This document shows, in pieces, positions 57,648 to 64,000 of a stretch of DNA of 64,000 nucleotides (within the stretch, counting starts at the first letter, position 1; each line of letters begins with the position of its first letter). Position numbers and translations under genes: made by a program. Source of the DNA: Palsa-504 sp963767565 (GTDB lineage Bacteria > Actinomycetota > Actinomycetes > Streptosporangiales > Streptosporangiaceae); contig CAVYEG010000008.1 in assembly GCA_963767565.1 (NCBI GenBank), forward strand, positions 62,001-126,000, read 5' to 3'. The notes under the pieces are model-generated. The model did not search any database, was not told the origin of the DNA, and saw only the letters and a list, made by a program, of their open reading frames with translations.

Positions 57648-58338
57648 ATGGGCCAGCAGAACCAGGCGGGAGCGGACCCGGCGGCCGCGGCGATGGAGTC
57701 GCTCTACCCGTTCCTGTACGCCGACAAGAGCGATCTGTCCGCCGTGCTGGACCAGGTCCGCGCCTCGACGGTGGCCAAGGCGGCGGAGATCATCGAACTG
57801 CGCCGCACCGTCGCCGCCCGGGACGGAGCCCGGCTGGAAGCGTGCGCCCTGCGCGGCCGCGGCCCGGTTTGACGCGGGCGGGCGGCTGTTCGCGTTCGGC
57901 AACGGCGGCAGCGCCACCGACGCGCAGCAACTGGCCACGCTGTTCCTGAACCCGGCCGGCGGGGCTCGCCCGCTGCCCGCGTTCGGGCTGGCCAACGACA
58001 CCTCAGTGGTCACCGCGCTGTGCAACGACATCGGCGTGGAGGTCGTGTTCGCCCGCCAGCTGGCAGCGTTCGGCGGCCGGAACGACATCGCGGTCGGCCT
58101 TTCGACCAGCGGCAACTCGGGAAACCTGCTGCGCGCCTTCGACGAGGCGGGCCGCCGGGGAATGCTCACCATCGGGCTGGCCGGCTACGACGGCGGGAAG
58201 ATGGCCGAGCTCGACAGCATCGATTACCTGTTCGTGGCCCCGTCGGCCTCCGTGCACCGCATCCAGGAGGCGCAGACCACCACGTACCAGGTGCTGTGGG
58301 AGCTCACCGGCGCCGCCCTGGCCCGCTCAGCCCGTTAA
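57648..58338 (+). pseudogene. Second SIS domain protein, interrupted by a +1 frameshift
   Basis: The first frame (57648-57872) encodes an N-terminal helical part (AMESLYPFLYADKSDLSAVL). From about 57852 a different frame encodes the rest: FDAGGRLFAFGNGGSATDAQ, DIAVGLSTSGNSGNLLRAFD and TTTYQVLWELTGAAL. Removing one C at about 57852 joins them as a normal SIS protein of about 229 residues. Either a recent inactivating insertion or a sequencing error. Confidence 0.8.
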
Positions 58339-58358
58339 CCATCAGGAAGAGGTGGCAC

Positions 58359-58631
58359 ATGTGCCTCGGCATACCCGGTGAGGTCATCGAACTTCACCCG
58401 GATCAGCCCGACCTGGCCAAGGTCGACGTCAGCGGCGTCCGGCGGATGATCAACATCGGCCTGCTCACGGACGATCCTCCCGTGCCCGGCGAATGGGTGC
58501 TCATCCACGTCGGTTTCGCCCTGTCGAAGATCGACGAGCACGAGGCGGCGGCGGCCATGGAGTTCCTCGAGGGCATCGGACAGGCCTACGAGGATGAGAT
58601 CGCGGCCCTGCGGGAATCACTGATCGAATAG
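58359..58631 (+). CDS. hypC: Hydrogenase maturation chaperone HypC
   Basis: HypC binds HypD and the large hydrogenase subunit during delivery of Fe(CN)2CO. The 90-residue product begins MCLGIPGEVIEL with the essential Cys2, and has RRMINIGLL, GEWVLIHVGFALSKIDEHEA. AGGAAGAGG precedes ATG 58359. It is followed by hypD after 22 bp. Confidence 0.96.
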   Translation: MCLGIPGEVIELHPDQPDLAKVDVSGVRRMINIGLLTDDPPVPGEWVLIHVGFALSKIDEHEAAAAMEFLEGIGQAYEDEIAALRESLIE

Positions 58632-58653
58632 ACCCGATAGGAGCGTGCGGACA

Positions 58654-59790
58654 ATGCGGTTCGTTGACGAATTCCGTGATGCAGACAAGGCCCACGCGCT
58701 AGCCGCCAAGATCGCGGCGCTGTGTGAGCCCGGCCGCCAGTACAAGCTGATGGAAGTGTGCGGCGGGCACACGCACACGATCTACAAGCACGGCCTCGAG
58801 GACTACCTGCCCGAGTCGATCACCCTGGTGCACGGGCCCGGCTGCCCGGTGTGCGTGATCCCCATGGGCCGGGTGGACGACGCCATACACCTGGCTTCCC
58901 AGCCGGACGTGATCATGACCTCGTTCGGCGACATGATGCGCGTGCCGGGCAGCGGCGGCTCGTTCTTCGACGCCAACGCGGAGGGCACTAACATCCGCAT
59001 GGTGTACTCGCCGCTTGACTCGCTGAAGATCGCCAAGCAGAACCCGGATAAGCACGTCGTGTTCATGGCCATCGGGTTCGAGACCACGGCGCCGTCCACC
59101 GCGATGACCATGCTGCGCGCCGCCGCGGCGGGCATCACGAACTTCTCGGTGTTCTGCAACCACGTGACGATCGTCCCGGCCATCAAGGCCATCCTGGACT
59201 CGCCTGACCTGCGGCTGGACGGCTTCATCGGCCCCGGCCACGTGTCCACGGTGATCGGCTGCCGGCCGTACGAGTTCATCGCCCGCGACTACGGCAAGCC
59301 GGTGGTGGTGGCCGGGTTCGAGCCGCTGGACATCCTGCAGTCCATCTACATGCTCATGGTGCAGCTGTCGCAGGGCCGGTCCGAGGTCGAGAACCAGTAC
59401 TCCCGGGTGGTGCCGTGGAACGGCAACGTGGTCGCGCTGAAGGCCATCGGCCAGACCATGGAGCTGCGGCCCTACTTCGAGTGGCGCGGGCTCGGCTTCA
59501 TCTCGCATTCCGCGCTGCAGGTCCGCGAGGAGTTCGCGGCCATGGACGCCGAACGGCTGTTCCAGGTGCCCGGGGTCCGGGTCGCCGACCCCAAGGCCTG
59601 CCAGTGCGGCGAGGTGCTCAAGGGCGTGCTCAAGCCCTGGGAATGCAAGGTGTTCGGCACCGCGTGCACGCCGGAGACCCCGATCGGCACCTGCATGGTG
59701 TCCCCCGAGGGCGCCTGCGCCGCGTACTACAACTTCGGCCGGATGAACCGCAACCGCGTAGCCGAGACCGCCCCGGCGGGCCGGCCATGA
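58654..59790 (+). CDS. hypD: Hydrogenase formation protein HypD
   Basis: HypD is the [4Fe-4S] scaffold on which the Fe(CN)2CO moiety of [NiFe] hydrogenase is built. The 378-residue product has all landmarks: MEVCGGHTHTIYKHGLEDYL, HGPGCPVCVIPMGRVD, FMAIGFETTAPSTAMT, GFIGPGHVSTVIGC, ENQYSRVVPWNGN and the Cys-rich end ACQCGEVLKG, ECKVFGTACTPETPIGTCMV SPEGACAAYY. ATG 58654 follows TAGGAGCG. The stop overlaps hypE by ATGA. Confidence 0.97.
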   Translation: MRFVDEFRDADKAHALAAKIAALCEPGRQYKLMEVCGGHTHTIYKHGLEDYLPESITLVHGPGCPVCVIPMGRVDDAIHLASQPDVIMTSFGDMMRVPGSGGSFFDANAEGTNIRMVYSPLDSLKIAKQNPDKHVVFMAIGFETTAPSTAMTMLRAAAAGITNFSVFCNHVTIVPAIKAILDSPDLRLDGFIGPGHVSTVIGCRPYEFIARDYGKPVVVAGFEPLDILQSIYMLMVQLSQGRSEVENQYSRVVPWNGNVVALKAIGQTMELRPYFEWRGLGFISHSALQVREEFAAMDAERLFQVPGVRVADPKACQCGEVLKGVLKPWECKVFGTACTPETPIGTCMVSPEGACAAYYNFGRMNRNRVAETAPAGRP

Positions 59791-61025
59791 CGGCCGGCCA
59801 GGGCACGGCTGGCCAGGTCGGGCAGGGCACGGCCAGCTCGGCCGCCGACCACGACCACGACGCGGGTCCCGGCCAGCCCAGCTGGATCGACGAGGCGCTG
59901 GCCGAGCACGACCGGCTCGAGCTGGACACCGCCGGCCGCCGCCAGCTGCCGCTGGCCGACCGGGAGCAGCAGGTGCTGGACCGGATCGACCGGGCCCGGC
60001 GCCGCCGTCCCAAGGTCAGGGAAGAACGCATCACGATGTCGCACGGGGCGGGCGGCAAGGCGACCCACACCCTGATCGAGGCGGTCTTCCTCGACGCGTT
60101 CCGCAACCCGCTGCTCGAGCCGCTCGAGGACGCCGCCACGCTGGCCGTGGCCGGCGGCCGGATCGCGCTGACCACCGATTCCTACGTGGTCTCGCCGCTG
60201 TTCTTCCCCGGCGGCGACATCGGCGACCTGGCCGTCAACGGCACGGTCAACGACCTGTCCGTGTCCGGGGCCACGCCGCTGTACCTGTCGGCCGGGTTCA
60301 TCCTGGAGGAGGGCTTTCCCGTCGCCGACCTGCAGCGGATCGTCGCCTCGATGCAGGCCGCGGCCGCCGCGGCCGGCGTGCGCGTGGTCACCGGCGACAC
60401 CAAGGTGGTGCAGAAGGGCAAGGCCGACGGCTGCTACATCAACACCGCCGGGGTGGGCGTCTTCGACCGGGACGTGAACCTCGGCGTGGCCCGGGCTCAG
60501 CCCGGTGACGCCATCATCGTGTCCGGCCCGATCGGCGATCACGGCGTCACGATCATGCTGGCCCGCGGCGAGCTGGACATCGAGGCGGACGTCGTCTCCG
60601 ACACGGCCCCGCTGAACGGCCTGGTCGCGGCCCTGCTGGACGCGGTCCCGATCGTCCGGGCCATGCGCGACGCGACCCGCGGCGGGGTGGCCACCATCCT
60701 CAACGAGATCGCCAAGGACGCCGACGTCGGCGTGCTGGTCAGCGAGGACCAGATCCCGGTCCGGGCCGAGGTCCGGGGCGCCTCCGAGCTGCTCGGCATC
60801 GACCCGATGTACGTCGCCTGCGAGGGCCGGCTGGTCGCGGTGGTGCCGGGCGAGGCGGCCGACCGGGCGGTGGCCGCGCTGCGCGCCCACCCGCTCGGCG
60901 AGCAGGCGGCGGTCATCGGCCACGTACGCGCCGAGCAGCCGGGCATCGTCCAGCTGAAGACCGCCTTCGGCGGCACCCGGATCGTCGACCTGCTGGTCGG
61001 CGACCCCCTGCCCCGCATCTGCTGA
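59787..61025 (+). CDS. hypE: Hydrogenase expression/formation protein HypE
   Basis: HypE dehydrates the carbamoyl group placed by HypF on its C-terminal cysteine to a thiocyanate. The 412-residue protein ends in PRIC, the required terminal Cys. The core begins at ITMSHGAGGKATHTLIEAVF (about residue 82) and has VNGTVNDLSVSGATPLYLSA, VVTGDTKVVQKGKADGCYIN and DATRGGVATILNEIAKD. The first 80 residues are an acidic/Gln-rich extension longer than usual. Overlaps hypD. Confidence 0.96.
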   Translation: MTAGQGTAGQVGQGTASSAADHDHDAGPGQPSWIDEALAEHDRLELDTAGRRQLPLADREQQVLDRIDRARRRRPKVREERITMSHGAGGKATHTLIEAVFLDAFRNPLLEPLEDAATLAVAGGRIALTTDSYVVSPLFFPGGDIGDLAVNGTVNDLSVSGATPLYLSAGFILEEGFPVADLQRIVASMQAAAAAAGVRVVTGDTKVVQKGKADGCYINTAGVGVFDRDVNLGVARAQPGDAIIVSGPIGDHGVTIMLARGELDIEADVVSDTAPLNGLVAALLDAVPIVRAMRDATRGGVATILNEIAKDADVGVLVSEDQIPVRAEVRGASELLGIDPMYVACEGRLVAVVPGEAADRAVAALRAHPLGEQAAVIGHVRAEQPGIVQLKTAFGGTRIVDLLVGDPLPRIC

Positions 61026-61030
61026 CCCGC

Positions 61031-63297
61031 CTAGGGCTGGCGCCGGTCCCGGGCGGCCGCGATCACGGCCTGGCCCAGGCTGATCCCGCCGTCGTTGCAC
61101 GGGACCCGGGAGTGGGTCAGCACGCGGAACCCGCGGGCCTCCAGCCGGGCCGCCGTGGCCTGCAGCAGCAGCATGTTCTGGAACACGCCGCCGGACAGCG
61201 CCACGGTGCCCAGACCGCTGCTCTCGCGCAGCAGGACGCAGCCCGCCTCGATCAGCGCGGCCACGCCATGGTGGAAGCGCGCCGCGATGACCGGGGCAGG
61301 AACCTGGGCCGTTAGGTCGGCCAAAATCGCGTGCAGGAGATCGGCGCCGCAGGCCTGGAACGGGCCTGCGCCGGTGGCCAGGCCCGCCCGGTAGGCACCC
61401 GTCTCGGCGGGGTCGGCCAGCTGCTCGAGCTCGATGGCGGCCTGGCCTTCGTAGTTGATCGCGTCCCGGACGCCCAGGATCGCCGCGGCGGCGTCGAACA
61501 GCCGCCGGCGCTGGTGGTCAGCGGGGCGTTGACGCCTTTGGCGGCCATGGCGGTCACGGCCGGCCAGTGGTCCTGGTGGCGGCGGACCACGCCGAGGCCG
61601 GCCGGGGCGTCCGGGCCCAGGTAGGCGGCGGCCATCCGCCACGGCTGCCTGATGGCGGCGGCCCCGCCGGGCATCGGCACCGGGGCCAGGTGACCGCCGC
61701 GCTCGACGGCGGCCAGGTCCGCGACCAGGAACTCGCCGCCCCAGATCGTGCCGTCGGGGCCGTAGCCGGTGCCGTCGAAGGCCACCCCGATGACCGGGCC
61801 GCCGGCGCCGTTGTCGGCCAGGCAGGAGGCGATGTGCGCGTGGTGGTGCTGGACCGGCTGCAGGTCGACGCCATCCAGGTCGAGCGCGTACTTGGTGGAC
61901 AGGTACTCCGGGTGCAGGTCATGGGCGACGACCCGCGGGTCGATGTCGAACAGGCGCCGGAAGTGCTCGATGCCTTCGGTGAAGGACTGCAGCGTCTCGG
62001 CGTTCTCCAGGTCGCCGATGTGGTGGGAGACGAAGGCGTGCCGGTCTTTGGCCAGGCAGAACGTGTTCTTCAGCTCGGCGCCGCAGGCCAGCACGGGGCG
62101 CGGGAAGGCGCGGGCCACCGTGACCGGCTCGGGGACGTAGCCGCGGGACCGGCGCAGCAGCATCGGCCGGCCGCGGAAGGTCCGGGCCACCGAGTCGTCG
62201 GTCCGGATGTGGATGGCCCGGTCGTGGGTCAGGAACGCGTCGGCGAGGCCGGCCAGCCGGTCCAGGGCGTCGGCGTCCCGGTAGGCGATCGGCTCGTCGG
62301 AGACGTTCCCGCTGGTCAGCACCAGCGGCCCGGCCGCGGCCCTGATCAGCAGGTGGTGCAGCGGGGTATAGGGCAGCATGACCCCGAGCTGGCGGTTGCC
62401 GGGAGCGACGGCCGGGGCGACAGGGGCGTCCGGTCGGCGCGGCAGCAGCACGATGGGGCGGGCGCGGCTGGCCAGGAGTTCGGCGGCGGCCTCGTCGACG
62501 TGGCCCAGTTCGCGCGCCGCGGCCAGGTCGGCGGCCAGCACGGCGAACGGCTTGTCCTCGCGGTGCTTGCGGGCACGGAGCGCCGCGGCGGCGGGGGCGC
62601 AGGCGGCGTCGACGGCCAGGTGGTAGCCGCCCAGGCCCTTGATGGCCAGGACCTGGCCCGCGGCGAGCAGTTCGGCGGTTCGCTGCAGGGGATCGCCGGG
62701 CTGCTCGGTCCCGGCCGGGTCGCGCAGGGCCAGCCGGGGCCCGCAGGCCGGGCAGCAGGTCGGCTGGGCGTGGAAGCGGCGGTCGGCCGGGTCGTGGTAT
62801 TCCGCCGCGCACGGCTCGCACATGGCGAAGGGCGCCATGGTGGTCAGCGGCCGGTCGTACGGCACGTCGCGGACGATGGTGAACCTGGGCCCGCAGTTGG
62901 TGCAGTTGATGAACGGGTAGCCGAACCGGCGGTCGGCCGGGTCGGCCAGCTCGCGCAGGCAGTCGGCGCAGGTCGACGTGTCGGCGGACACTAGTGTCCG
63001 GCGCTGCCCGTCGGGGCCGCTGGCGGCGATGGCGAACGAGGTCGACCCGCTGGGCGGCACGGCCCGCGTGCTGACCCGCTCGATCCTGGCCAGCGGGGGC
63101 GGCTCCCGCTCCAGCCGGAGCAGGAACTCGCTGACCGCCGTGGGCGGCCCTTCGACCTCGGCGAACACCCCGTCCACGTCGTTGCCCACGAACCCGGTCA
63201 GGCCCAGGCCGGTGGCCAGCGCGTACACGTGGGGACGGAAGCCGACGCCCTGGACGATGCCTTCTACCCGGATCGCCGTCCGGACTGCCGGTCTCAC
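61031..63297 (-). pseudogene. hypF: Carbamoyltransferase HypF, interrupted by a -1 frameshift
   Basis: HypF makes the carbamoyl group for HypE from carbamoyl phosphate. From GTG 63297: acylphosphatase domain (IRVEGIVQGVGFRPHVYALA), two zinc-finger pairs (CADCLREL, CTNCGPRF, CEPCAAEY, CCPACGPRL), a YrdC-like domain (VLAIKGLGGYHLAVDAACAP, KHREDKPFAV) and the Kae1-like domain (VQHHHAHIASCLADNGAGGP). Near 61503 the frame breaks; the end (LFDAAAAILGVRDAINYEGQ, LSGGVFQNMLLL, CNDGGISLGQAVIA) continues in another frame to 61031. One added base (GGC-CGG) restores about 755 residues. It overlaps the aminotransferase stop by GTGA and converges on hypE. Confidence 0.88.
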
Positions 63298-64000
63298 CCC
63301 ATGGCCGCGTTCAGGGCGGCGGCGATGTGCTCGACCATCTGGGCCAGGATGGGCTGCGGGGTGGCGAAGTTGAGGCGGAACGACCCGGCCCCGCCGTCGC
63401 CGAAGGCAGGACCGTCTACCACGGTGACGCCCGCCCGGCCGGTGACCAGCTCGCCGGGTGAGCCGGGCACGTCCATCGCGGTGCAGTCGAGCCAGGCCAG
63501 GTAGGTGCCGTCCGGCGGCCGGTACCGCACCTGGGGCAGGTGACGGCCGAGCAGCCTGGCCAGCAGGTTGCGGCTTTCGTCGAGGTAGGCTACGGCCTCG
63601 TCCAGCCAGGCTTCGCCGTGCCGGAACGCGGCGATGTTGGCCACCACGCCGGGATTGCTGGCTCCGTGCGAGGCGAAGAAGCCCATGTCCGCCCAGCGCT
63701 GCCGGTCGGCGTCGCTGGTCAGGATGACCTCGGCGCACTTCAGGCCGGGCAGGTTCCACGCCTTGGAGGCCGAGGTGGCGGTCAGGCTGTGGGCCGCGGC
63801 GGCCGGCGAGGTAGACGCGTAGGGGATGTGACGCCACCCGGAGTAGACCAGCGGCGCGTGGATCTCGTCGGCGAAGACCCGCCCGCCGTGCCGGTCGACC
63901 ACCTCGGTCAGCTGCGTCATCTCCTCGCGGGTGAAGACGCGGCCGAGCGGGTTGTAGGGGTTGCAGAAGACCAGCAGGTGGCCGCCGGCCCGGAAGGCGT
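63294..64000 (-). CDS. PLP-dependent aminotransferase, MalY/PatB (C-S lyase)-like, C-terminal part
   Basis: The gene runs off the right edge; about 235 C-terminal residues are present. CNPYNPLGRVFTREEM, VFADEIHAPLVYSGWRHIPY and the Schiff-base Lys in TATSASKAWNLPGLKCAEVI mark the MalY/PatB group of fold-type I enzymes, many of which are cystathionine beta-lyases. The C-terminal end SFRLNFATPQPILAQMVEHI is normal. The stop overlaps the hypF start, so the two may be cotranscribed, although a metabolic link to hydrogenase maturation is not evident. Confidence 0.9.
   Translation of the reverse strand, partial: AFRAGGHLLVFCNPYNPLGRVFTREEMTQLTEVVDRHGGRVFADEIHAPLVYSGWRHIPYASTSPAAAAHSLTATSASKAWNLPGLKCAEVILTSDADRQRWADMGFFASHGASNPGVVANIAAFRHGEAWLDEAVAYLDESRNLLARLLGRHLPQVRYRPPDGTYLAWLDCTAMDVPGSPGELVTGRAGVTVVDGPAFGDGGAGSFRLNFATPQPILAQMVEHIAAALNAAMG

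Noticed and set aside
59727..61100. 457-codon minus-strand frame opposite hypE
   Set aside because: Antisense shadow of hypE; no family resemblance.

Overview
The window is very GC-rich (mostly about 70% by eye). It carries a WhiB regulator, a PASTA-less Ser/Thr kinase-like membrane protein, an L,D-transpeptidase lipoprotein, HpnH, DUF3500, DUF1707 and HTH_42 proteins, and many TetR, LysR, MocR and MerR regulators. This set points to a chromosomal segment of a soil-type high-GC actinobacterium (Actinomycetota). Nothing in the sequence fixes the genus. No tRNA, rRNA, CRISPR array, prophage or intact insertion sequence was seen.

Layout. 1-4.1 kb: a + strand redox operon (aldehyde dehydrogenase cut by the window edge, OsmC, a CoA-disulfide-reductase-like flavoprotein, a tandem gamma-carbonic-anhydrase-like protein). 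4.2-8.5 kb: a HExxH protein, a LysR regulator divergent from an EamA exporter, and a beta-helix lipoprotein. 8.5-13 kb: gene remnants mixed with DUF1707, B3/4 and MFS genes. 13-20.3 kb: TetR divergent from hpnH, an NCS1 permease, an L,D-transpeptidase, a predicted pseudokinase, and whiB with a small partner. 20.3-24.2 kb: repeats, a RibD-like remnant, an MFS/TetR pair with three matching operator boxes, and an aldo/keto reductase. 24.4-34.7 kb: oxidoreductases, MFS, hydrolase, msrB-msrA, DUF445, TetR divergent from a glycoside hydrolase, and endonuclease III. 35-40.5 kb: an anti-sigma-like ATPase pair, then a visibly AT-richer cassette (sigma-like gene, XRE/Rossmann-like regulator, GT-A-like protein, GNAT). 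40.9-53.3 kb: mostly metabolic and regulatory genes, including a MocR-amidohydrolase-HAD operon, a MerR gene with a textbook MerR promoter, and a 259-bp element with terminal inverted repeats. 53.4-64 kb: a PHP-UvrD fusion helicase, then a [NiFe]-hydrogenase maturation locus (SIS, HypC-like, SIS, hypC, hypD, hypE, with hypF convergent) and an aminotransferase running off the right edge.

Genes working together: 1-4.1 kb looks like one thiol/aldehyde stress operon. msrB-msrA form a methionine sulfoxide repair pair. The hyp genes build the Fe(CN)2CO centre of a [NiFe] hydrogenase whose structural genes are not in this window. The AT-rich cassette is the best candidate for an undescribed system.

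A striking general feature is the number of broken genes: about ten fragments or frameshifted genes (2-hydroxyacid dehydrogenase, two RibD-like pieces, LysR, CTP-synthase-like amidotransferase, MocR, HesB-like, carboxymuconolactone decarboxylase, Rieske, one SIS gene, hypF). Two of these, in the hyp locus, need only one base to restore the frame, so sequencing error must be excluded for them.
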